Assembly: GCA_030704615.1 (NCBI GenBank)
Contig: CM060731.1
Span: 37,634,001 to 37,698,000, forward strand
Direction: 5' to 3'
Origin: Takakia lepidozioides
Lineage: Eukaryota > Streptophyta > Takakiopsida > Takakiales > Takakiaceae
DNA: 64,000 bases
A model generated the notes under the pieces. That model did not search any database. It was not told where the DNA came from and saw only the letters and a list, made by a program, of their open reading frames with translations. This document shows positions 24,456-35,519 of this stretch, in pieces; position 1 is the first letter of the stretch; every line of letters begins with the position of its first letter. The position numbers were made by a program, and so were the translations under genes.

Positions 24456-25755
24456 TTGACAGAGTGGATTTGGAGGACCGGGCTTGAATGTTGAAACACT
24501 AAGCTATTCATATTCAACTACATAGAACACCGGAGGTGTGGGTACATATATAGTGTTTGTCACAGAGATGGATAGAGAAAGAGATAGAGCAAGACCACAT
24601 GGTCACCACATGGGCCTTATCGCTAACTATAATGGAGCTGCAATTACTAAGGCATATGGTAGCCAGCCACTATCTAGAATCTTGCTGATCTATCGGCATA
24701 CAACATGGGTGTGTTAATTCCAATACCTAAGTGATCTAAATAGCTGCATAGTAATAGTGTATGTCCTCCACTATCCACTAGGTCTACGATCATGAGCCTG
24801 GGTATGGACTGCCTCAACACCCGCTCTCACACCCAGAACACTTTTCCTTCGTGGTTATCTCGAGCATCTCACAGATTATGGCCTGTGTAGGAAAGACCGC
24901 TCGCTCTGGTCCACAAATATTGAGAGAAAAGTCGGCTGTGTCCTTGAGTGAAAGACCAAAAGTTGACCCCCTTTGCCAGATTGATGAAGACTTGTCTATA
25001 GTGGTATGAATCAGGGATTGAGAGTTCTATGGACTATCCTACAGGAGCATACTGTTCTACTGGTTATACTTTACCCTATCCTATTTCTGATCCAGACAAG
25101 AAAGATCTACTAGTTAACATTCACGAGTAGAGCAAGTTGTCGTGCGCATACGTATCACTACACAACTACATCGCTGTCCAAACCACACCACACATATATG
25201 CACAATAAAGTAGTCTGCCACAATGATAGAACAAGCTAAGAGACACACTGTTCACACCAGAAACAACATGAAATCCATCGCTATCACTCGTTAAAACGGA
25301 AGTCGAGCTAGGGGCACCCCAAGCTGTGGGGACTCCACTCCACAACAACCTACATCGCTGTCCAAACCACACCACACATATATGCACAATAAAGTAGTCT
25401 GCCACAATCGCCCCCCTAGCTGGTGGATAGGTCCCTCTAACTCCAGATAGCTACAAGATGTAATAGCCACAGCCGTACTAAGTCCTCTATCACTGTCCCT
25501 ATTGCACTCAAACCCTATAGACCAAGAGGCCGGGTACAAGAGTAGCCCCATCGTTAGTCGCCGTCTTGCAATCTGTGAACTTGAGCCGCTTCATCTGCCT
25601 CATCTGCCGCTTTGGCGGTTTTCACATAAAAGTCCGAGATCACCAGACTTCATACATAAGTGCACAAAGGAGGCCCTTTGGATTGATGGCTGGTGAAACC
25701 CTGCTTGGGTGAATGGAGAGCTAGCTGCCATGATACGAGGTCAAGTACAATATAA
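24456..25755. other. Intergenic region with a direct duplication
   Basis: No gene seen. A ~57-base segment (ACATCGCTGTCCAAACCACA … GTAGTCTGCCACAA) occurs at about 25,167-25,224 and again at 25,351-25,408. Confidence 0.6.
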
Positions 25756-25890
25756 TGATGTATGAGCAAATGCGTCGGGAAGGAGTGATGCCCACAATTT
25801 TACATTCATTTGCATTCTCAATGCGTGTCCCAGCCTGGCAGCCCTCGGAAAGGGCAAAGAGATACATGATGACATCATCGGCGACACCCT
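25756..25890 (+). pseudogene. PPR gene fragment
   Basis: TATGAGCAAATGCG…GGAGTGATGCCCA, then CTCAATGCGTGTCCCAGCC and AAGGGCAAAGAGATACATGA, match the PPR unit at about 33,800-33,910 base for base over most of the stretch (YEQM…GVMP, then LNAC, then KGKEIH). The fragment is frameshifted and ends where the minus-strand Cys/His gene begins. It may be one side of a PPR gene split by insertion, or an unrelated fragment. Confidence 0.6.
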
Positions 25891-26712
25891 CCCACTCGCA
25901 CTGGTTGTGAACCTTCAACCGCTGGAAATGCCTACAATTCAAATTCTTGCACATGAGGTGCCCATTGCACAGGCTTCTCCAAAAGACGAGGTTGTTATGA
26001 TTTTGAATATTGGATGTTTTCGTTCTGCACCACGGGTGTCCATCTCCTCTCTTGTCCATTCCCTGCATGAGGCTCGTGACGGGTCCATCCCGCGCAGGTG
26101 GAGGTAGCTCGAAGACGACATCCCTATCGTAAGCATCCGGCAGGAACTCCACACACTCAATAGGGACAGTCTCCCAGTCAATCCCCCACAATTCACTCTG
26201 GAAACCGGGCATTCCTCCCATTGACTTCAGTTTAGGAATGACACTGATGAGGTATGTCACTTACGGCTTCATGACCGGCGGTGTTTGCACATGAATTGGG
26301 ATGCTGGGAACGTCCTCGGAGGATGAGTCTGAGAGCTCAACTATTGGGGTGGAAGTAGTGGTCTTCATCTTCACAACGATATTCCTTTTCTCTTGAGCAA
26401 CAGAAGCAGCTGTTCCCGGGGAGACATACGAACCAATGGACTGCCGCCGAGGAGCTCCGACGACCCTGTATTTTCCTGGAGGCACTCTCCACTGACTACA
26501 AGAGAATTTTCATCCGGCTTCTGAAATGAGTACTTGATCAACTTCCCATGGACATCGTAAACCTCTCTTTCGAGGAAAACAATGCCAATCTGGTACTCGA
26601 AACACGTTGCCAGGAAATGTTCATGCGTAATTGCGTAACCATTGGAATCGGCATCCTTCGAGAAAGGGACAGGCTTCTCCATAGAGTAAAACTCCGCCTC
26701 AGACGAACCCAT
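25890..26712 (-). pseudogene. Unassigned gene with Cys/His-rich motif, broken
   Basis: Starts at an ATG at 26712 (GSSEAEFYSMEK…). One frameshift near 26,485 separates SLVVSGEC from GKYRVVGAPRR. A donor at 26265 (GCC|GTAAGT) joins an exon from 26197 (CAG|AGTGAATTG). That exon encodes WGIDWETVPIECVEFLPDAY, then MDKRGDGHPWC and LCNGHLMCKNLNCRHFQRL. The Cys-x9…Cys-x3-Cys-x4-Cys/His spacing suggests a small metal-binding fold. An acidic Ser stretch (LSDSSSEDVP) lies in the first exon. I do not recognise the family. It is divergent from the ParB/methylase gene 0.6 kb away and could belong to the same mobile unit. Confidence 0.45.
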
Positions 26713-27330
26713 GGTGAAAGACAAATAATTATGAGGTAGACGGAGCTCGAAAGTGGAGAGGCCCACGACTTCCGTGGATTTCGTTCATCAATACCTGACA
26801 GACAGTTAAAGAGTCCTTGAAGAACAGTTGTGTAAACAGTTGTTAAAACAGGTGTCAAGCAGTTATGTGCCTGCCAACATCCAGTGCAAAAGACGACTGA
26901 GCCGGAAAATCTGGGATACAATGGTTGGAGAAATGTTTTCAGGCACGTGGGCCCAGACATTGCATTCATAGCACGGCTGCCAGAATGAGTGCAGAACCAA
27001 TGAGAAGTTCTGAACTGCCGCAATGCGCAAAATCAACTTGCACATGTATGGACATCGAATCTAGGGTATGGCCATACGGGCACAAGAGGTGATGGTGGCC
27101 AGTGCCAAATGCACAAATGTTCCTGTGCTACGTGGACACATCCCATGCATAACCGTCGCGAGCGATGCCCCACCGGCATCCCCTCGCACAACGTCTCTGG
27201 GCCCAACACATCCTCATTTTCAAGCTGGAGACTAGCAGGAGACTAAGTTCCCACAGAGAGAGTGGTAGGCGTAGAAGGCAGTTTTTTTTTTCACCTCAGC
27301 GCGAGAGAGGAAGAGGGCTAGAGAGAGAAT
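26713..27330. other. Divergent intergenic region
   Basis: It separates the minus-strand Cys/His gene from the plus-strand ParB/methylase gene, so it probably holds both promoters. It has a short poly-T at about 27,281-27,290. No further feature is recognised. Confidence 0.4.
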
Positions 27331-27681
27331 GAGAGGCCGCAAGCTAGATCTGACACTTCAAGAGATAGCAGAGGAGAGTTCGGCCCTGGAAACAGAACAA
27401 ATGACTGTGCAGGACCAGGCGGTTGGGCTGCCCAAGGAGGGGATGAAACACCATCAGAGAGTGACACAGAGGATATGGACATAGAGGAGCCCACCGCTGT
27501 TGCTAAGGAACCCATGCCAAAGGGGAAGAGTGTTGTTGAGAAGGAGGCGACACCGAAGAGGAATCAGGCTGCGCAAACGGATACTGCCGCTGCATCCAAG
27601 GCATCAGGGAGTGCTCCCCCAAAAGCACCACAGGTGATGATCTTCCTTCCTCTCTTTTGGTGCAGATTGAAGGGCATAAAA

Positions 27682-27705
27682 ATTGCATGCGCTGACGCAC
27701 GCAAT
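27682..27705. repeat. Hairpin element 1 (GCGT…ACGC family)
   Basis: ATTGCATGCGCTGACGCACG… with left arm ATTGCATGC and right arm GCACGCAAT. It is the most divergent member at the centre. It lies in intron 1 of the ParB/methylase gene. Confidence 0.7.
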
Positions 27706-27835
27706 CTCTTCAGAGTTGAGTGAAGTAGATCAAGGTGAGTGTTCTGATAGTTACATGAGTGTTTTGCTAGTTTTTCCTTTACTCATTTCTTTTGTTCACT
27801 GAACAAGGAAGGGAGGCTATGTTTGGAGCAGGACC

Positions 27836-27894
27836 TTCAGAGCACCTCCAGAATTGCGTGCGTCAACGCACGCAATTTCTGGAGGTGCTCTGAA
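27836..27894. repeat. Hairpin element 2
   Basis: A nearly perfect inverted repeat. Each arm has about 28 bases (TTCAGAGCACCTCCAGAA… and its complement …CTGGAGGTGCTCTGAA) around ATTGCGTGCGTCAACGCACG. One base is unpaired. Intron 1. Confidence 0.92.
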
Positions 27895-27991
27895 CGCCAT
27901 GTTTTGCACTGAGCATCTCTAACTGCAACCATGAATAGAGGGAAATGGGCTGCATGATATCCGCTACAGCAAGCTCTACATGTCCCTAAGA

Positions 27992-28035
27992 GACCCTCAG
28001 AAATTGCGTGCGTCAACGCACTCAATTTCGGAGGG
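27992..28035. repeat. Hairpin element 3
   Basis: Arms ACCCTC…GAGGGT with the core AAATTGCGTGCGTCAACGCA. Two mismatches. Intron 1. Confidence 0.88.
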
Positions 28036-28127
28036 TGCTGTGATGGACATCCAGAGCTCTAAACAGATCTGAATGCCACGGTTTTGTTAGCACAAAATGA
28101 TCGTCTTAAATCCAAGAGTGACACTTC

Positions 28128-28182
28128 AGAGCACCCACCCAAATTGCGTGCGTTTACGCACGCAATTTCTGGGGTTGTTCTC
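28128..28182. repeat. Hairpin element 4
   Basis: Outer arms AGAGCACCCACCC and GGGGTTGTTCT around AAATTGCGTGCGTTTACGCA. Intron 1. Confidence 0.85.
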
Positions 28183-28267
28183 AAGGACATTCTCCTGAGT
28201 CACTTCGAGATCAATGCACATGCATATCTTCAACTTGAATAGAGGATGCATAGTCTGTAGATGCTTC

Positions 28268-28295
28268 AGAAATGCGTGCATCAACGCACTCAATA
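28268..28295. repeat. Hairpin element 5
   Basis: AATGCGTGCATCAACGCACT with weak outer arms. This is a shorter, decayed member. Intron 1. Confidence 0.7.
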
Positions 28296-30034
28296 TGTGA
28301 CATTGCTTTTACATGGAGAATTTTTCTTTTTGAATGCAGGCGAAGAAAATGAGAGGTGCTCCCCTGGAGCAGGATGAAGATGAAGACCACAAACTTGTTG
28401 TTGTTGAGGAGGAAGACGATGGCAGGCCATACCAGGATAGGGCAAAAGATCTGTTGTCTTTCTCAAAAGTGAACTCAGCCCAAGTCATCAAGGCCATGGG
28501 CGTTCCTGGGGGAAATTAATGATCCCAATCTGCAGGTTGATCTCCATGTCGTTCATCCGACCAGCCCTCACGAATGACATTGCAAAGCTTGAACAGGATT
28601 TTTGCCATGGGTACGTAGAGGGTCAATCTGTGTTTTACGTTTCGTTGGGCGACGCCAACGGCAGGGAAGTTTTGGTGGACGAGACCATCGTTGGAGGCTG
28701 GGATCCAATATGGCGATGCATCAACGAGGAGTTTGAATCAATTATTTGCAAGAGGCTTGTTACACAGCCTTTCTCAAGCAAGATGTTCCATGTCTGGGAT
28801 GGCAACCACCGATTGCTTGCCTGGCAGAACATGATATCGAGGTATCATAGCACTGAGGAGGAGTGGCACTATTGTGTGGCCTCCATGGTGTTGGATCCCA
28901 AGAGAAACAACACTACGCTCTTGACAGCAATGCATGACGTGAACAAGTAAGTGTCTTTCCTTAAATAACCTGATTCTTTCTCGCATGTATGTGTTTGGGA
29001 ATCATATCAAACATGTGATGACATACCACTGCTTGTGGCAGGGGAATTGAAACCGCCCATGTTACAACGAACCTGGTACACACCCTGTTCAGGATCCAAA
29101 ATATTTGCCAAATGCCCCTCAACACATTCAAGAGCATCCTCAGCCCAGAAACCTTCGCGAAATGCCAGACCTCCAAAACGTCTGACACATGGTACAAGCT
29201 GACAAGGGGAGCATTCATGGAATACATGTACACGGTTAGTATATCATCACCAAGAACTTTCATTTTCTAGTACAATTCAAATTATTCTGTTATCTTATTT
29301 GTGATTGGTTTTTGCAGCAAGAGATAGCAGAGGCTGGGGAGAGGGCTAAAGCATAGTACTACTTCAAAACCCCTGAGGGGATGAGAACATCGAAGGGAGT
29401 AGCTGAAGCAATGAAGTTAAAGATGAATGAGACTCGAAAGAAGATCATGAGCGCCTTTGTGAAACAACTGAGAATAGCAGACCCTGCCTTTGGGCCTCAA
29501 TTCTTGAACGAGGTGAGGAACCATTGGAACAACAACACCAAGCCAGAGATGACACAGGAAAAGCTGCATCGCTTGTCAACTGCAGTGGTGGATTCCGAGC
29601 AGAAATTTAATTGGTTGGAGATTTAGAATTCTGACCCAACAGTGAATGACACACAAAAGAAAGACGTACTGGAGGCCAGGTAATCTGTTGTGGACTGTCT
29701 TTTCTTGAATTTACAGAAGGATCTTCCATGGTATGGACTCTAACATTTTGGATTGCGTCTTTTGACAGATTGAAGCTCGTGCAAACCAGGTGTTGGAGAA
29801 GCAGCTAAATGCTTACAAGATGACGATGACCTTGCCTGAAGATACTCTGAAGGATTACTTGAGACAGTGGAAGGCGACAACGTGGAGTAACTGTTTCTTC
29901 AGAGAGTTTGCCAGGGAGGGGGGCATATCCCGCACAAAAGAGTTCGAGCAGCAGTTCAGAGCCGAGAGAGCCATGAAAAGGGTCTTGTACAGGTGGGTCA
30001 TTTGAACTAAGCAAGTTCATCTTCTTCCTTTATG

Positions 30035-30079
30035 GCCCTCCAAAATTGCGTGTGTCAGCGCACTCATTTTTGGAGGGCT
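30035..30079. repeat. Hairpin element 6
   Basis: Arms GCCCTCCAAAA and TTTTTGGAGGGC around TTGCGTGTGTCAGCGCACTC. Intron 5 of the ParB/methylase gene. Confidence 0.85.
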
Positions 30080-30258
30080 GGATCTCTGGACTGTTTTCCC
30101 TATGTCTCATTCAATGCAGGCTCGTTTCTTGGAGACCCACTGCCTATCTGGTTGTTTTTTCATGTTATGAGTTCTTGTTGTCTGACCTCTACCTTCAATT
30201 GTCTTCTGACGTTTATTAAGTTGTTTTCCCATTGTGTGCATGTTTGTCAACTTTTATT

Positions 30259-30304
30259 GGACCCCTACAAATGTGTGCGTTGACGCACACAGATTTCAGG
30301 GGCC
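30259..30304. repeat. Hairpin element 7
   Basis: Arms GACCCCTACAAAT and GATTTCAGGGGCC around GTGTGCGTTGACGCACAC. The core is in the opposite sense (TTGAC) to copies 2 and 3. Intron 5. Confidence 0.85.
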
Positions 30305-31358
30305 ACACATCATGTAGTTTCTCCTCCACTTTCTGATATTGTGCCTGCATTGTTCTGTAGGTATATCAAGAACGTTCTGATTCATGGGAACAACCTCAGC
30401 AAGTACCCAGGCTTCATCGACTTGTGGGCTGACTCCTCCAACAGCCATACCATGTACACTGTAGCAATCCTCAGGGATTACGGTAGATATCACCTCAAGG
30501 ACTGCTGCTGGTATCTTGACATACCCAAATCAGATTGCCCATGGTATGAGTTGCACACATGAACCAGAATGACAATGCGGAGTCCTTGGCTCCTCTAACA
30601 GACAGGGAACTGCATGACAGAAACCTGCGAAACCTTGCTAAAAAAGAACCTGCAGCCATTAACACTCCGGCGAGAGGGAAGGGGAAGGGAAAGGGCACAA
30701 AGGACAAAGGGAAGGAGAAGAGCGCCCAAGGGGATGCTGCAGTAGGTGTTGGTTCCCAGACCCCAATTGCAACCAAGGATCGCAAACGCAAGGGGAAGTT
30801 TGAGCCATACGACGCAGTTGAGCACCCATCCCGAATCAACCGAGAATGCAGATGTGAGCTTGTGAACGACTCCTTCCTTGCCATGATGGAGACTATGAAA
30901 GGTGGTAACACTGGAGATCCCTCTCCAACGTGGGTTAAGATGAGTGCATTTCTGGAGTCGGTAAGCAAATTTCCCATCTTCACTGTTGCAAATTTCCCAC
31001 CTTTACTGTTGCAAATTTCCCATCTTAGATGTGGTTTGATTGTTGACATTCCGGATGGGCAGGCGGTACCAAACATTCTCCCCACTGACACTTGCCCAAC
31101 CTGGAATGCATTTGACAAAAGGTACTGGCGGTGGGTCTTCTCTTTTTGCAAGTTCTTTTTTGTCGGATGGAGGGGTTCTGGTGATGATTCAGTCCATCAC
31201 TATGAAATGCCATCGGGAGATTTCAAGCTATCTGAAGGCCTCGGGGATGAAGATCATCAAAACGTGGAATTGTGTGAACAGCCTGTACCTGACAAAGGGT
31301 GACTGCCCGGGACAAATGGTAATCCTCCTTCTCTTTCCTGCTTCAATTTGATTGCAAT

Positions 31359-31410
31359 TTGGCCCCTCCGGAACTGAGTGTGTTGACGCACTCAATTCCG
31401 GATGGTGCAA
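31359..31410. repeat. Hairpin element 8
   Basis: Arms CCCCTCCGGAA and TTCCGGATGGTG around CTGAGTGTGTTGACGCACTC. Intron 7 of the ParB/methylase gene. Confidence 0.83.
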
Positions 31411-32354
31411 TCGCTCTCATCTGAGTGGGATTTTGAATCAGATCTTATTTGATTCGTGATGTCTTCTTGAGCAGACCCGCCTTTTTGAAGCCGTGTGCCT
31501 CGTCAGGATTCGCCCAACATCCACTCCTGGGTTAGTGAAGGAATTTAGGCTTCATGGGGGAGGCTGTTTTATCAACGACAGGTTTGATCATGTGGTGGAC
31601 GACATTCACTACAACTACGTGGATTCTAATGTGTGTTTGAGAAAGTCCAATTCCACACCATGGAGAGGGGCGAAGGAGAAGAGCCCAGCTTTTATTCAGA
31701 CAATTATAGAGACATGCTCTCATCCGGGGTCGCGCATCGTGGACCTCACTCTTGGGACAGGTTAGACCCCGATCAATCTTTGGTGTTCTCTTCTTGTTGC
31801 AGAGTTTGTAAAACCTTGCTAACAGTACAACGTCTTGCAGGCGCTTCGTACCATGCTTGCAAGGCTGGGGGCAGGCATTTGTTTGGTATGGAAGGGGATG
31901 CAGATATTTTCAATGACATCATTGCAGGCTTGCAAAGGCCAGCCCCTGCCGTCCAGGAACAGGAGGGTACAGCGCTTGTGGATATCAACGAAGGGGACGA
32001 CAAAGACCTGGACGACGATTTCGCATATGAGTAAGTTGAAATTTTGTATGAATCTTCGTTCTCGAACACAACCCCCCACCATTTCCTTGTCTTCTATGTT
32101 CGCTAATGCATTGCGTTCACGTTGGTTGTCAGGATATTGGAAGCTATTCCTTTGCACAACGTCTGTGTTTTCAATCCGACTTCTGGTGAAGCCCTCCACG
32201 TTCGTACATCCTACCAGAGTACGCTGAGGCCATTGCTCGACAACAGTTGTTGAACAAATCTCCCCCGTGTGCTCGCAAGCAGAAAAGGCACCTAGGAGCT
32301 CGGGTTTTCGTGGATGATAGTGCTACAGTTTCAGGGGATAGTTGTAGTGATTGA

Positions 32355-33535
32355 GACCATGCATAGTCCGGTTTTGGTTCTGGGCATGTGGCAAGTGCCA
32401 CACCTATTGTGTTCCCACACATTTATGTAAACAATTCCTGCATTACATGCCTGGTAATGTCGTTGAACGCTCGTTCCTCAATTTCAAGGCTTGTATGCAT
32501 TTGCAAATATGACTTCTGTCTGTATTTATGTCTTCATTTCGCATCACTCTGTCATTTTTGCATGAGCTAACGTTTTAGGTGCAAGCCTTATGGCTGCAAT
32601 AGGTATGCACTATTGGCTTCAGCGCTAGATGAAGGGCACGACACTGATGCCTAACATTGGTTATGGGTCAAATAGGAAGAGTACGCATGTGCTGCCAAGT
32701 GTTTTCGTCAAAATTTTGTTGCACAATGTGAAAGACCTCGAACTCATCATGCACAACTTTAATGGGTATGCTTACAACTAATGAATAAGCTTGAAAATGT
32801 TGGTGCTCTATTGAGAGATATTGGCACATTGTACCGCACTAGCAAGGCGACCAGGTCGCATTGACAGTCCACAACCACTTCAGTGTGGTGATATGATGCG
32901 TTCCTCCAGTGTGGTGCTCAAATGGCTCGCTATGTGTCGACACTGAAGTGGGAAAACAAAGTGAAGCGTGCTGCACATGGAAAATGCTCCAGTAGTAACC
33001 AGTGGGAAAATATCAAAGAATGGAATATGTGCCTGGCATCTGCTGTGTTGTCTTATTCTACATAGGTTTCATCGGTCCACCTTTCCCCAAATGTCAGACA
33101 TTGGTTAAATCTTATCATGTGCTTCATGAGGGATTTTCTCATTGTACATTCATCCACTCTCATTCATCCAGTAGATTTCATCCACATTTGCACCGTGGCA
33201 TCCACATTCACTGTCTATCATCCTCATGAATTCATCCACAACCATTGTCTATTCGGTCTCTGCAAACACAATCATTCAACAACACCGCCCACATATGTTC
33301 CCTTCGTGCCGAATGCGCAATTCCGCGGCTATGGGCCCCCTTCTACCTTTTCGGCCCGCATTTATAGGTCGTTGCCTATGTAAATGACGTCAACCTGCCG
33401 TGACATGGTGTCTACCAAGTTGGCAGGATGTGATGACGTGGAGTCAGACGCGGCCGCCTAGGTGGCAAGAAGTGCTGACGTGGCGTGAGCGTGGCTGTGC
33501 TCACACGCTCACATGCTCACGCTTCAGCATCCCCC
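32355..33535. other. Region between the ParB/methylase gene and PPR pseudogene
   Basis: No supported gene. Near the right side (33,400-33,520) are several TGACGTGG and GCTCACACGCTCAC words, partly shared with 54,860-54,945 (TGACGTGGCATGAGC). They may mark a repeat or an element boundary. Confidence 0.45.
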
Positions 33536-34830
33536 TGATTGGGGGATGTGTTCAGCATGGATATGGAAGAGAGGCTTCTGAGATGTATGAGAAAATGATA
33601 TGGGAAGGTGTGACGCCCAACATCGTTACTTTCATATGCGCTTTCAATGCGTATACCATTGTTGGAGTCTTGGAAAAGGGCAAAGCAGTCTATGCACACC
33701 AAGTGTTTGAATTTGACTGAACGAAATGCGGTCTCATGGAGTACAATGATTGATGGATATGTGAAGCATGGGTGTGGTAGGGAGGCTTTGAGAATCTATG
33801 AGCAAATGAGACATGCAGGGGTGATGCCCAATGTGGTCACATTCATTTGTGTTCTCAATGCGTGTGCCAGCCTGGCGGTCTTGGAAAAAGGCAAAGAGGT
33901 CCATGCTCACATAATCAAAGCTGGAGTTGCATCAGATAGTATTGGAGACGACCCTTCTTGATATGTATGCCAAATGTGGGAGCATGGAGGATGCATGTCA
34001 AGTCTTTGACAGTATGGCACAACAAAATTTGGTCTCATGGAATGCGATGATCGCAGGATATGCTCAGCATGGGTGTGGTAGGGAGATCCTCTAACTATTT
34101 GGACAAATACAACAGGAAGGCTTGACACCAGACATCACCACCTTTACATGCGTTCTCTCTGCTTGTAGCCATGTGGGCCTAGTGGATGCAGGCCATCACT
34201 ACATCTGTTCCGTCGAGATCACGGCCTCAGTCCTACATTGGAGCATTTTGGCTGCATTGTGGACCTTCTTGGTCGTGCAGGGCGACTAGAGGAGGCAGTT
34301 TGACTTCATCAATAACATGCCATTTGAACCAGATGCCGCGGTTTGGGGGGCCTTGCTTGGTGCCTGCAGAATTCATGGGAATGAAAAGCTAGATGAACAT
34401 GCGGCAAAGTGTCTTCTCAAGTAGGATCCACAAGATGCTGGAGTTTATGTGCTGCTATCAAACATCTATGCTGCAGCAGGCATGGTAGAGTACACGTGAA
34501 AAAATTGATGCATGACAGAGGTGTCAGAAAGGAGCCAGGGCGTAGCTGCATTGAGGTAGACAACCAGGTGCATACATTTGTTGTAGAAGACAGCCACAAA
34601 TTAAGGAATTCCATGCTGAGCTGAAGAAATTGTCTTAGCAAATGAAGGAAGCTGGGTATATGCTTGACAGACGATCTGTATTTTATGATGCTAAGGAGCA
34701 AAAGGAATTTGCACTTTGCCAACACAGTGAAAAGTTGGCTACTACTTTTGGACTGATCAGCACACCACCTGGGATTCCTATCCATGTCATAAAAAATCTT
34801 CGGGTGTGTAATAATTGATGGGGTTTGTTC
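33536..34830 (+). pseudogene. PPR-DYW gene, decayed
   Basis: Successive frames give PPR units: MYEKMIWEGVTPNIVTFICA, then SWSTMIDGYVKHGCGREAL, YEQMRHAGVMPNVVTFICVL, DMYAKCGSMEDACQVFDSMA and SWNAMIAGYAQHGCGRE. They are followed by the E region (GVYVLLSNIYAAAGMVE) and the beginning of a DYW domain (FALCQHSEKLATTFGLI, then IKNLRVCNN). Stops and frameshifts occur near 33,718, 33,958, 34,092, 34,497 and 34,815. PPR-DYW proteins edit C to U in organelle RNA, but this copy cannot make one. Confidence 0.85.
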
Positions 34831-35040
34831 TTCTGGTGAAACAAAGATTGTGCGAGAAAGGGCCTTGTTACCAATTTGGGGACGGGCGGTGGCAACTTTT
34901 TGGAAGCTAGGAGCAAAGTTGGAAGAAAGTTTGCTTTGCTGGAATCAACAGTCACTACTGCTTGTCAGATGATCCTCATTTACACATGATTGTCACAACT
35001 ATGGCCACAAGGGTTCGGCAAATAAAGTCTTATGGGTACA
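34831..35040. other. Spacer, nothing recognised
   Basis: A short stretch between the PPR pseudogene and LINE debris. Confidence 0.4.
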
Positions 35041-35500
35041 TTGTGTAATGAAGTTAGGCATAAACCTTCCCTGAACTTGTTCCCAGTCTGCGACATGGGT
35101 GAGGTCCTAAAGATGATCTGAAGGGCAAATACCCATACTCGGCACTAGATTGAAATTCAAGCTCAGAGTGCTACCTTTGAACAACAAACAGATGCAGAGA
35201 GGAAAGGAAGATTATAAGTGCCCAATGTGCAGGCATCCCGGAGTCAATATCCATTTTCTCATACATTGTCGGGGTATTCTCACCAGAGAGTGACCTTCTT
35301 CAGGTCCATCAAGGACATCATTCCTGCACCTCTGTTCACCAACTTTGAAAACCTCGAGGCTGAGCCTAAAGCCCTGGCCCTGTTGGGTTCTAATTGCTGG
35401 GCAACTCACACACAGCAGATTGATGCTAGTGTGAAGGGCTTTCTGGAGGGCTTTTCTGGCCTTCCTACAACACGGATGAGGATCAGGAACTTATGACACT
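35041..35500 (+). mobile_element. LINE 3' coding fragment
   Basis: The plus strand gives TFFRSIKDIIPAPLFTNFEN and ALLGSNCWATHTQQIDASVK, preceded by a Cys-x2-Cys…His-x-Cys-like piece (YKCPMCRHPGVNIHFLIHC). It is the counterpart of the minus-strand fragment at about 18,270-18,720 within the CACTA intron, so it belongs to the same LINE family. Confidence 0.7.
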
Positions 35501-35519
35501 CACTAAAGTTCAAAAAGAG

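Larger units (their letters stand above)
27331..32354 (+). pseudogene. ParB-like + DNA methyltransferase-like gene, ten exons, frameshifted
   Basis: Splice sites support exons at about 27331-27633, 28340-28946, 29042-29234, 29318-29679, 29769-29992, 30361-30960, 31029-31318, 31475-31760, 31841-32030 and 32133-32354. Exon 2 carries FHVWDGNHRLLAWQNMI, like the DGNHR signature of ParB/sulfiredoxin-type folds. Exon 7 has LIVDIPDGQ, at the place of DPPY motif IV of amino-methyltransferases, then LSDGGVLVMI. Exon 8 has FIQTIIETCSHPG then IVDLTLGTG (motif I), continued in exon 9 by HACKAGGRHLFGMEGDADIF. Motif IV before motif I is the beta-class order (N6-adenine or N4-cytosine). DPPY is altered to DIPD, so catalysis is doubtful. 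Breaks: frameshifts near 28,512, 28,575, 30,545 and 31,150, and stops near 29,356 and 29,624. The original role may have been DNA modification linked to a mobile element or a transferred prokaryotic or viral gene; this is inference. Confidence 0.65.

Noticed and set aside
25154-25170. CACTACACAACTAC as a second CACTA end
   Set aside because: No matching inverted partner with a 3-bp duplication was found in the window.
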